Assembly (NCBI GenBank): GCA_003162615.1
Contig: PMNG01000204.1
Coordinates: 18,209 to 28,895 of the forward strand
Length of the DNA stretch: 10,687 bases
From: Methanothrix sp.
GTDB taxonomy: Archaea; Halobacteriota; Methanosarcinia; Methanotrichales; Methanotrichaceae
Direction: 5' to 3'
The notes under the pieces were generated by a model. That model ran no database searches. It saw nothing but the letters and a program-made list of their open reading frames with translations, and was not told where the DNA came from. The position numbers and the translations under genes are program-made. Numbering within the stretch: position 1 is the stretch's first letter; every line of letters begins with the position of its first letter. Of the stretch, positions 1-5,588 are shown piece after piece.

Positions 1-612
1 CAGAGGCTTGCCCTGCACACCATTTAATACGATCAGAGGGATCAGCTTTTCAGGGAACTGGCGCGGTCCATAGTTATTGGTGCACCTGGTAATCATGGCA
101 TCCAAGCCGTAGGTCCTGGAGTAGGCTAGCACGAACATGTCCGAGGCGGCCTTGCTGGCAGAGTAAGGCGATGATGGCTTCAGCGCGTCTCTTTCGGTGA
201 AGGAGCCATTCGCTTTGTCTCCATAAACCTCGTCGGTCGAGACGTGGACGAGCCTTGCGCCAGGGTTTCTCTTCCTCATTGCTTCGAGAATTATGAAAAC
301 ACCTGAGACATTACTTTTGAGGAAGGAGCCGGGATCTGACAGGCTCCTGTCAACATGAGTTTCCGCCGCGAAATTGACCACAGCGTCTTTGCCGACAACG
401 AGGCCTGATATTTTTTCGTAATCGGTTATGTTCCCTTTCACGAAGTGGTACCTTTTATCGCCCTCAAAATCTGTCAGATTCTTTGAGTTGGACCCATACA
501 GCTGGTCATCTACGTTTGTAATCTCAATATCGGGATATTTCCTCAGCAAATCACGAATGAAGTTGCTTCCTATGAAGCCGAGTCCGCCAGTGATCAGTAA
601 CCTCATCTTCAT
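1..612 (-). CDS. rmlB: dTDP-glucose 4,6-dehydratase, N-terminal 204 codons (cut by window edge)
   Basis: Converts dTDP-glucose to dTDP-4-keto-6-deoxyglucose, the second step of dTDP-rhamnose synthesis, in the cytoplasm with bound NAD. The visible 204 residues are the Rossmann half of an extended short-chain dehydrogenase: the nucleotide loop TGGLGFIGSN at residues 8-17, the NFAAETHVDRS stretch at 80-90, the catalytic STDEVYG at 125-131 (T126, D127, E128), and the Tyr-x3-Lys pair in PYSASKA (Y150, K154). TRCTNNYGPRQ at 175-185 is also typical of RmlB. About 120-130 C-terminal residues should lie outside the window. The first ATG (612) shares its A with the TGA stop of rmlA, so translation is probably coupled; a second ATG at 606 gives an equally good protein, and no clear Shine-Dalgarno separates them. 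Family assignment is firm; RmlB rather than another sugar dehydratase is supported by the adjacent rmlA. Confidence 0.95.
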   Translation of the reverse strand, partial: MKMRLLITGGLGFIGSNFIRDLLRKYPDIEITNVDDQLYGSNSKNLTDFEGDKRYHFVKGNITDYEKISGLVVGKDAVVNFAAETHVDRSLSDPGSFLKSNVSGVFIILEAMRKRNPGARLVHVSTDEVYGDKANGSFTERDALKPSSPYSASKAASDMFVLAYSRTYGLDAMITRCTNNYGPRQFPEKLIPLIVLNGVQGKPL

Positions 613-1664
613 CACAGCATTATCTCTGAGTTATCGCCTATTATGAGCCGGTGCCCCTTGGGTTTGCCGTCGGATTCCCTTATTCTGACATTTCTTCCCA
701 CAAGGCTTTCGACGATTCGCCCAGCGTTCATTATATTGCTGCCATCCATAATAATGCTGTCCTCAATTTCCGTTTCCTTTATCTGGCAGCCCTTGCCGAT
801 TGATGTGTAAGGCCCTATGTATGAGTCGATGACCTTGCAATCCTTACCTATGCAGCAGGGCCCTTTGACTATAGAGTTGCTTATAGAGGTACCGAGATCA
901 ATAACTGCCCTTCCGATTATCCTTGAGTTATCGGTGGTTCCCATGTTCTTTGGCATTATATCGTCCAAGATCAGCCTGTTGGCCTCTAAGATGTCTTCGG
1001 GCTTGCCTGTATCCTTCCACCAGGAGCTCACAATTGAGGCCTCGACTCTGTAACCGTTCTCTATCAGCCACTGTATTGCATCGGTGATCTCGAGCTCGTT
1101 CCTCCAGGACGGTTTGATCTGGTGGCAGGCATCAATTATAACCTGCTTGAAGAAGTATATGCCAACCAGAGCGTAATTGGACGGCGGAACATTGGGTTTC
1201 TCCACCAGCCTCTTTATCTTGCCGCTGTCGTCGATGTCCGCAACTCCAAAGCGCTGAGGATCAGCGACCTGAGTCAGCATCACCAGGGAATCGGGGTTGA
1301 GGCTATGGAATCTTTCGGCATGCTCGACTATGCCGCCCTTCAATATGTTGTCTCCCAAATACATAACAAAGTCGTCATCCAAAAAGTCCTCGGCAACTAG
1401 AATAGTTTGCGCCAGGCCCCTTGGGTCACCCTGGTATAGGAACTCGATGTTTGCGTTCCAATCCTCGGACATGACCGTCTCAGCGACCTGCTCCTTATTG
1501 GGACCCACTATAATTCCTATGTCCTTTGCGCCGGCCTCGATTACGTCTTCAATAGCGTAAAATAGCACTGGTTTGTTTGCAATTGGGATCAACTGCTTTT
1601 GCTGAGAGTATGTTAGAGGCCGAAGCCTTGTCCCCGAGCCGCCCGAAAGTATGAGAGCCTTCAC
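612..1664 (-). CDS. rmlA: Glucose-1-phosphate thymidylyltransferase, long (beta-helix tailed) form
   Basis: Joins glucose 1-phosphate and dTTP to give dTDP-glucose and pyrophosphate, the first step of dTDP-rhamnose synthesis. From the chosen start the protein has 350 residues: nucleotidyltransferase signature GGSGTRLRPLTY at 8-19, YLGDNIL at 102-108, the sugar-binding VEKP at 154-157 and WKDTGKPEDILEANR at 216-230, then from about residue 245 a hexapeptide-type left-handed beta-helix tail (IIGRAVID, SIVKGPCCIG, SYIGPYTSIG). That tail and length match the long RmlA type of archaea and actinobacteria. An ATG at 1682 adds six residues, but GTG at 1664 fits the family N-terminus (VKALILSGG) and has GAGGTG five bases before it, at 1670-1675. 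It overlaps rmlB by one base, so the two form an operon. A TATA-like TTTTAAT at 1697-1703 is a weak promoter candidate that would also favour the GTG start. Confidence 0.93.
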   Translation of the reverse strand: MKALILSGGSGTRLRPLTYSQQKQLIPIANKPVLFYAIEDVIEAGAKDIGIIVGPNKEQVAETVMSEDWNANIEFLYQGDPRGLAQTILVAEDFLDDDFVMYLGDNILKGGIVEHAERFHSLNPDSLVMLTQVADPQRFGVADIDDSGKIKRLVEKPNVPPSNYALVGIYFFKQVIIDACHQIKPSWRNELEITDAIQWLIENGYRVEASIVSSWWKDTGKPEDILEANRLILDDIMPKNMGTTDNSRIIGRAVIDLGTSISNSIVKGPCCIGKDCKVIDSYIGPYTSIGKGCQIKETEIEDSIIMDGSNIMNAGRIVESLVGRNVRIRESDGKPKGHRLIIGDNSEIML

Positions 1665-1798
1665 AAATCCACCTCGTGGCATAAAGAGCTATAGGGATTA
1701 AAAGAATTCCATTAGTTTTAGTCTTAGAGGACGACGCTGCGATATCTTAAGTTATTGACTTTCAAGGAAGATCATAGTTCGGCAGTAAGGCTTTGGAC

Positions 1799-1823
1799 GC
1801 GAAAAAGTCCAACTTTTATTCGC
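1799..1823. repeat. Hairpin-forming inverted repeat
   Basis: GCGAA at 1799-1803 pairs with TTCGC at 1819-1823, and AAAGT at 1804-1808 with ACTTT at 1812-1816, leaving a three-base loop (CCA) and a two-base bulge (TA at 1817-1818). It lies about 135 bases before rmlA. It could be a 3'-end structure, a regulatory site, or chance in AT-rich DNA; no neighbour decides this. Confidence 0.4.
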
Positions 1824-1949
1824 TGTTTTCGAGTCAACAGCCCAACAAATATGTAGCTTGGCTAGTCGTAAGCCCTACCGTGAAATCATAGCTGCCTAGG
1901 AAACAACTGCCATAAGAGCAATGGCCGGACTATCAACCGCATCCCCCTC

Positions 1950-1962
1950 AAGAAACAAAAAC
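1950..1962 (-). terminator. T-rich candidate terminator after kae1
   Basis: Read on the minus strand, TTTTTGTTTC (about 1952-1961) follows the kae1 stop by some 55 bases. Archaeal RNA polymerase can stop at such U-runs without a hairpin. The end of the purD-kae1 transcript is inferred from this and from the gene-free gap beyond it. Confidence 0.4.
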
Positions 1963-2016
1963 TAATTCTGATTTTTTAAAGCAATACCAAATTATAAGTT
2001 GGCTATATTGTCTGGG

Positions 2017-2991
2017 TCATGCCCACACTACGTCCACCTCATCCGGCCTGTACCCTGGCCTTACATGAGATTCGGAAATTGGCGTGACAATACCGCATTT
2101 CAGCATGAGCAGCCCGTTGTAGGCGATCATCGATCCATTGTCACCCATGTACTTTCTGTCGGGCAGGTGGAACTTGGCCCCCCGCTCCTCGCACATTGTG
2201 TTCAGCATCTGGCCCAGCCGTTTGTTAGCTCCGACTCCGCCCACTAGCAGAACTTCACTCTTCTCAGCGTGGGCCATGGCCCTTTCAGTGACCTCTACGA
2301 GCATGGCGAAGGCAGTCTCCTGTAGGCTGTGGCATACGTCTGCGAGGTCGTGCTTCTTGGCCGCCTCTGTCGCAGCGGTGGACATGCCGGAGAATGACAG
2401 GTCCATGCCCTTCACTGTGTAGGGCAGGGAGATGTATTGTTTGGCGTTTCGGGCCAGCTCTTCCACCTTGGGGCCGCCTGGGTGGGCCAAGCCCACTGAC
2501 CGGGCAAACTTGTCTATCGCATTTCCTATGCTAATGTCAAGGGTCTCCCCGAAAATCCTGTATCGGCCCCGACGAAGGGCCAATACCTGAGAGTTGGCTC
2601 CACTGACGTAAATGATCGCAGGGTCCTGGGCCTCCGACTGCCACTTGCCTACTTCGATGTGGGCCACGCAGTGGTTGACGCCCAGTAGAGGCACACCTAT
2701 TCGAAGCGAGAGCATCCGCGCTGCAGTGGCTACAGTCCGCAGACACGGCCCAAGGCCAGGCCCCTGAGAGAAGGCTATGCCGTCTATTTTCAGATCTTGT
2801 TCCCTAGCCGTAGCAAGTATAGAGCCCACAACTTTGGCCATGTTTTCAGCGTGGTGTTGTGAGGCCTCCCGGGGGTGGATGCCTCCTTTGGCAGGGACGT
2901 AAGTTGCGCTTTTTTCGGCAATTACCCTTTTCTCATCGACCAAAGCAGCGCTCAGGTTCCAGGCGGTTCCTTCCAGTCCGAAGATGATCAT
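2017..2991 (-). CDS. kae1: tRNA threonylcarbamoyladenosine synthase subunit Kae1 (KEOPS)
   Basis: Catalytic subunit of KEOPS; transfers the threonylcarbamoyl group to A37 of tRNAs that read ANN codons, giving t6A. The 324 residues cover the ASKHA-fold enzyme end to end. Iron ligands seen in the family are present: H107 and H111 in NHCVAHIEVG, Y128 in IYVSG, D284 in MGDNGSMIAY; also HPREASQHHAENM at 39-51 and GPGLGPCLR at 77-85. GANSQ replaces the commoner GGNTQ at 131-135, a mild change. The protein ends with the enzyme domain (RPDEVDVVWA), so Bud32 is not fused and should be elsewhere. GGAGG ten bases before the ATG overlaps the purD stop codon; the genes are 15 bases apart, which points to one transcript. 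High confidence. Confidence 0.96.
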   Translation of the reverse strand: MIIFGLEGTAWNLSAALVDEKRVIAEKSATYVPAKGGIHPREASQHHAENMAKVVGSILATAREQDLKIDGIAFSQGPGLGPCLRTVATAARMLSLRIGVPLLGVNHCVAHIEVGKWQSEAQDPAIIYVSGANSQVLALRRGRYRIFGETLDISIGNAIDKFARSVGLAHPGGPKVEELARNAKQYISLPYTVKGMDLSFSGMSTAATEAAKKHDLADVCHSLQETAFAMLVEVTERAMAHAEKSEVLLVGGVGANKRLGQMLNTMCEERGAKFHLPDRKYMGDNGSMIAYNGLLMLKCGIVTPISESHVRPGYRPDEVDVVWA

Positions 2992-3006
2992 CTTTCGACC
3001 TGCCTC

Positions 3007-4425
3007 CTAAACATAGCCGGAACCAATATCCTTTCGATATCGCATTCCATTGAACCTGATCCTCTTGATGTTCTCGTAAGCCTGATCCCTGGCCGACTCA
3101 AGTGTCTTGCCTCTTCCTACAAGGGTCAGCACCCTGCCACCAGTGGTGAACAGACGTTTGCGACCGGAGGCATCTGTCCCAAAGGCAGTGCCGTTATGGT
3201 AAACAAGCACGTCCGGATCGACCCTCTCCATTCCGGAGATGGGCATGTTGGTGTAGTGGGCTCCCGGATAGCCAGGCCGTTCTTCTGATCCGCTTGACAA
3301 TGGCTTGATGGCCCGTCCACTAATAGCACAAACGCCTACACAATAGTCCTTGGACCACTGCAGCTCAACTGATCCCAGACCTCTGTCCAGGACTGCCTCC
3401 GAGAGCTGGTACATGTCCGTCTCCAGCCGCGGAAGTATGACTTCTGTCTCAGGGTCGCCCAGGCGGACATTGATCTCGAGGACATGCGGCTCCCTGTCCT
3501 CGGTGATCATGAGGCCAAAATAGATTATTCCTGTGAACTCATGGCCAGTGGTTTCTTTAAAGCCGGTTATGGTGGGCACGGCTATTTTTTTCATGATTCG
3601 TTCCTTTAGGGACTCATCCAACCAGGGGTGAGGCGAGAATCCACCCATCCCGCCCGTGTTGGGATTGTTATCCGGGTTTGGGTTGCCTGACAGTTTGTTG
3701 AACAATTTTATAGCCACCCTATCATCAGGCGAGAAAGCCTGCTTGTAGTCCATAGCTGACTCTAGTGGCAGAACTTTACGGCTGTCGGTGATGGCAAAGA
3801 ACATTAGCTCCCTACCGATCAGCCTTTCCTCCACATCGATTCTGTTACCGGCATCGCCGAACAGCCTGGGGTTGACCATTATCCGGTCGATCGTCGACAG
3901 AGATTCTTCGAGGGATGAACAGACTACCGAACCCTTGCCTGCGGCCAGCCCATCCGCTTTAATAACCAGGCCTTTGTCAGGGTTGGCATCGCAGAACTGG
4001 ATTACGTAATCCTTTGCCTCCTGGGGATCAGCGAAGTTGCTGAAGGGTGGGACAGGAACTCCAATGCCCTTGAGAAAATCCTTTGTGAGGCATTTGCTGC
4101 CCTCCAGAATAGCGGCCTCTTTTTCCGGTCCTACTATCCTTTGGCCTTCTTCCCTGAAAACGTTTACAATGCCCTCTGATAGGTAACCTTCAGGGCCAAC
4201 GAAAGTGAGGTCTATGCCTTCTCTTTCGGCGAAGGATAGCAGCTCGGAGATGGACTTCAGCGGTCGGCCGTCATTTGTAGCCAGACGGCATTTTTTCATC
4301 ATCTCGCTGCCGGCGTTGCCTGGAGCCACATAGACTGCGTCGACCAACGGGCTCCTGGCGAAGGCATCAGCTATGGCATTTCCCCTGCCCCCTGCATCGA
4401 CAACGAGAACCTTTGCACCGGACAT
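3007..4425 (-). CDS. purD: Phosphoribosylamine-glycine ligase (GAR synthetase), divergent form
   Basis: Second step of purine synthesis: ATP-driven joining of phosphoribosylamine and glycine to give GAR. At 472 residues it is longer than the usual 420-440. The ATP-grasp order is clear: FVGPEGYLSEGI at 75-86, VIKADGLAAGKG at 154-165, NTGGMGGFSP at 256-265 and LEINVRLGDPETE at 316-328, then the C-terminal domain with FTTGGRVLTLVG at 426-437. Two oddities: the N-terminal loop reads DAGGRGNA (10-17) where most PurD have GGREHA, and 24 residues separate DYKQAF (226-231) from NTGGMG where about six are usual, so roughly 18 are inserted (Asn/Pro/Asp-rich, 232-255). The ATG has no good Shine-Dalgarno, but a TATA-like box 26-33 bases upstream suggests a leaderless or near-leaderless message. 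It probably leads the kae1 transcript. Confidence 0.93.
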   Translation of the reverse strand: MSGAKVLVVDAGGRGNAIADAFARSPLVDAVYVAPGNAGSEMMKKCRLATNDGRPLKSISELLSFAEREGIDLTFVGPEGYLSEGIVNVFREEGQRIVGPEKEAAILEGSKCLTKDFLKGIGVPVPPFSNFADPQEAKDYVIQFCDANPDKGLVIKADGLAAGKGSVVCSSLEESLSTIDRIMVNPRLFGDAGNRIDVEERLIGRELMFFAITDSRKVLPLESAMDYKQAFSPDDRVAIKLFNKLSGNPNPDNNPNTGGMGGFSPHPWLDESLKERIMKKIAVPTITGFKETTGHEFTGIIYFGLMITEDREPHVLEINVRLGDPETEVILPRLETDMYQLSEAVLDRGLGSVELQWSKDYCVGVCAISGRAIKPLSSGSEERPGYPGAHYTNMPISGMERVDPDVLVYHNGTAFGTDASGRKRLFTTGGRVLTLVGRGKTLESARDQAYENIKRIRFNGMRYRKDIGSGYV

Positions 4426-4450
4426 GTAGGAATCACGAAGGGATAACCAC

Positions 4451-4458
4451 TAAATAAG
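4451..4458 (-). promoter_or_regulatory. TATA box of the purD-kae1 transcript
   Basis: CTTATTTA on the minus strand, centred about 29 bases before the purD ATG. A usual TATA-to-start distance of 26-27 puts the transcript start within about three bases of the ATG, which matches the lack of a ribosome binding site. Inferred from spacing only. Confidence 0.5.
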
Positions 4459-4596
4459 CATATTCACCGGCGATCCGATGGAACTATCTGCGCCGAACCT
4501 TTGCTAAATCGCTTCTTATGATGGTCTTTGAAGCTCTTTTCACTTTCGTTCTCCGATCACTTCATCGCTATGCCCTAGCCTTCGTCCTTCCGAAAC

Positions 4597-4604
4597 GTAT
4601 ATAT
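4597..4604 (+). promoter_or_regulatory. TATA box and BRE of the tRNA-Lys/tRNA-Trp unit
   Basis: GTATATAT with CGAAAC just before it (a BRE-like A-rich element), centred 28 bases before the first tRNA base. This is the clearest promoter in the window and fits a stable RNA unit. Confidence 0.75.
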
Positions 4605-4628
4605 CTAGCATCGACCTTGGGGTGGTCC

Positions 4629-4702
4629 GGGCCGGTAGCTTAGTCAGGCAGAGCGAAAGGCTCTTAACCTTTAGGTCGGGGGTTCAAATCCCTCTCGGCC
4701 CG
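4629..4702 (+). tRNA. tRNA-Lys (anticodon CTT)
   Basis: A complete 74-base cloverleaf without intron. Acceptor GGGCCGG (4629-4635) pairs with TCGGCCC, D-stem GCTT with GAGC (one U-G), anticodon stem AAAGG with CCTTT closing the loop CTCTTAA with CTT at 4663-4665, and T-arm GGGGG-TTCAAAT-CCCTC. Discriminator is G at 4702. CCA is not encoded, so it must be added by CCA transferase. The second tRNA begins nine bases later, so both likely share one precursor. Confidence 0.96.
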
Positions 4703-4711
4703 CTTTAAAAC

Positions 4712-4920
4712 GGGGCTGTGGCCTAGCCAGGTAGGGCGACGGGCTCCAGCGGTATAATTGATGATGAGCAACGGGTCTGCTGAGGTCTCTCGACGGGGAG
4801 GCTGTTGATGATCCGTTGGAGCACTGAAATGGGTTGTTATTAGCCACCGTTTTCCGGAGGTTGTAACACTTCAGTATCGGAGAGACCCGTCGATCGTGCG
4901 TTCGAATCGCACCAGCCCCA
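4712..4920 (+). tRNA. tRNA-Trp (anticodon CCA) with a 135-base intron
   Basis: Exon 1 is 4712-4749 and exon 2 is 4885-4920; the spliced tRNA has 74 bases. Acceptor GGGGCTG pairs with CAGCCCC, D-stem GCCT with GGGC, anticodon stem ACGGG with CCCGT, T-stem GTGCG with CGCAC; discriminator A, no encoded CCA. The anticodon CCA is at 4746-4748 and the intron follows base 37, the standard archaeal site. The junctions form a textbook bulge-helix-bulge: CTCC (4744-4747) pairs with GGAG (4879-4882), with three-base bulges AGC (4748-4750) and AGA (4883-4885), each cut after its second base; GGTAT (4751-4755) with GTATC forms the inner helix. The endonuclease and ligase are not in this window. Confidence 0.96.
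4750..4884 (+). ncRNA. Intron-encoded C/D box guide RNA for tRNA-Trp positions 34 and 39
   Basis: Seen: box C ATGATGA (4761-4767), 12-base guide, box D' CTGA (4780-4783), box C' TTGATGA (4805-4811), 12-base guide, box D CTGA (4824-4827). By the rule of the fifth base before D or D', the D guide pairs from G31 of exon 1 into the first three intron bases (ten pairs, one G-U) and selects C34; the D' guide pairs with C35-U43 of the spliced tRNA (nine pairs) and selects C39. Known: pre-tRNA-Trp introns of Pyrococcus and Haloferax guide 2'-O-methylation at these positions. Inferred: this intron does the same with L7Ae, Nop5 and fibrillarin. The D'-C' spacer of 21 bases is long, and a further stem (TGTTA 4835-4839 with TAACA 4864-4868) lies between box D and the 3' splice site. 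Confidence 0.93.
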
Positions 4921-4921
4921 C

Positions 4922-4930
4922 CTCTTTTTA
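4922..4930 (+). terminator. T-run terminator of the tRNA unit
   Basis: CTCTTTTTA begins two bases after the tRNA-Trp discriminator, with five T at 4925-4929. This fits archaeal U-run termination. A second T-run (4953-4957) lies about 25 bases on, before the next promoter. Confidence 0.6.
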
Positions 4931-4970
4931 CAGGATTTCCATAGCGGTCCTATTTTTAGAAACGCAGCTC

Positions 4971-4978
4971 TTAAATAA
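4971..4978 (+). promoter_or_regulatory. TATA box of the small gene at 5011
   Basis: TTAAATAA centred near 4974 puts the transcript start near 5001. The leader would be about ten bases and consist almost only of the GGGGTG ribosome binding site. The close fit of box, site and ATG supports the gene as real. Confidence 0.55.
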
Positions 4979-5010
4979 TCTCGCTGCATGGGTGTGGCAG
5001 GGGTGCCAAG

Positions 5011-5313
5011 ATGTACCAGGATATACTGACCATGTGCTGGTCTATCAAAGAGGTCAACAAGAACCTATCAGATAGAAAGCAGCTCGCCGATTATTCGATC
5101 AAGTACCTGAAGAATGCTTGCTCGGAGCTGGCGGAAATGATTAAAAAAGTCGCGAGTTCCAGACCCGAAGAGCAGATAGTAGTGATAACCAAGAACAGCC
5201 ATAAGAAGTCCTTTGCTCTGAGAGAAGTAGTTGAGATGCTATACGATCCCAGGAAGATCGTAGAATTGAACCTGATAGACAACGTCGATCGATGGGCCAG
5301 GTCGGAAGCTTAA
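5011..5313 (+). CDS. Small hypothetical protein, 100 residues
   Basis: I do not recognise this protein. It looks soluble, highly charged and mostly helical: a helix-rich first half (about residues 5-48), a short strand-like segment QIVVITK near 55-61, and a second helix-rich half. There is no signal peptide, membrane segment or metal-binding cysteine pattern; the one central Cys-Ser pair (33-34) is not a motif. AGGGGTG ends five bases before the ATG and a TATA box stands at the right distance. No other in-frame start lies close upstream. It stands alone between the tRNA unit and the gap before nfo, so context does not suggest a role. It is probably a lineage-specific gene; moderately confident that it is translated. 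Confidence 0.7.
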   Translation: MYQDILTMCWSIKEVNKNLSDRKQLADYSIKYLKNACSELAEMIKKVASSRPEEQIVVITKNSHKKSFALREVVEMLYDPRKIVELNLIDNVDRWARSEA

Positions 5314-5403
5314 CTCAAAGTCTCCTTGGAATAGTCTATTGCGAGTCTACTCACTCCTCACGGCATACACAAACCTTTTTGCCCTCAGCTTTTTGGAAAG
5401 TTC

Positions 5404-5468
5404 GGCGCGCCTCAGTACTCATAGGGTTCATCACCAATCAGGCATCCTTTTATCTTCATCGGCGCTGC
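5404..5468 (-). ncRNA. Candidate free-standing C/D box sRNA
   Basis: Read on the minus strand the order is: imperfect box C CCGATGA (5462-5456), 14-base guide, box D' CTGA (5441-5438), spacer TTG, perfect box C' GTGATGA (5434-5428), 12-base guide, box D CTGA (5415-5412). GCGCC (5465-5461) can pair with GGCGC (5411-5407), closing the ends, though this pairing uses the first two bases of box C and leaves no regular kink-turn bulge. A TATA-like CTATAA at 5495-5490 would start transcription near 5466, right at the RNA's 5' end. The D guide selects the C in TACTCATA, which fits C34 of an elongator tRNA-Met loop (ACTCATA, seven pairs if base 31 is A); such a target is known in archaea. The D' guide selects the C in GCATCC, target unknown. 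Weak points: poor box C and no T-run after it. Confidence 0.55.
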
Positions 5469-5485
5469 AATACAACCTTTGTATT
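5469..5485. repeat. Perfect 7-base inverted repeat, 3-base spacer
   Basis: AATACAA (5469-5475) and TTGTATT (5479-5485) around CCT. It sits between the candidate sRNA and the TATA-like element at 5490-5497, where a repressor could block minus-strand initiation. Function unproven. Confidence 0.45.
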
Positions 5486-5501
5486 CTCCTTATAGATAAT
5501 A

Positions 5502-5520
5502 AAATCGATACGATCGATTT
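5502..5520. repeat. Perfect 8-base inverted repeat, 3-base spacer
   Basis: AAATCGAT (5502-5509) and ATCGATTT (5513-5520) around ACG, centred 34 bases from the dyad at 5469-5485. The two dyads flank the TATA-like stretch CTTATAGATAATA. This one lies about 70 bases before nfo, so it may act on nfo, on the candidate sRNA, or on neither. Confidence 0.45.
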
Positions 5521-5588
5521 CAGATCTACGTTCATGTGTTGACTACGTCGGGACAGGTTAATCAGCTCTAAATTCCATTCACACAAGC

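Larger units (their letters stand above)
1665..2016. other. Gene-free, AT-rich interval between rmlA and kae1
   Basis: About 350 bases between the start of rmlA and the stop of kae1, both on the minus strand. I find no convincing coding frame. It should hold the rmlA promoter (best box TTTTAAT at 1697-1703, weak), the 3' end of the kae1 transcript, a ten-pair hairpin at 1799-1823, and a near-palindrome CCAAATTATAAGTTGG at 1987-2002 just past the kae1 stop. Bud32 is fused to Kae1 in some archaea; here the frame ends at the TGA at 2017-2019 and the following bases do not encode a kinase. Confidence 0.6.

Noticed and set aside
1665..1682. rmlA starting at ATG 1682
   Set aside because: GTG 1664 has a better ribosome site (GAGGTG, five bases away) and gives the family N-terminus; the extra residues would be encoded over that ribosome site.
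1921..1965. A 14-codon open frame starting ATGGCC in the rmlA-kae1 gap
   Set aside because: Too short, no ribosome site or promoter, and it runs through the T-rich terminator candidate on the other strand.
1950..2019. Possible Bud32 kinase fused to or following kae1
   Set aside because: Kae1 ends at a clean TGA and the ATG overlapping it is followed by a stop after five codons; no kinase motifs appear in the gap.
5292..5542. Two overlapping open frames of 67 codons on the plus strand before nfo
   Set aside because: They overlap each other and the end of the small gene, have no ribosome site, an unlikely composition, and cover the dyads and the candidate sRNA.
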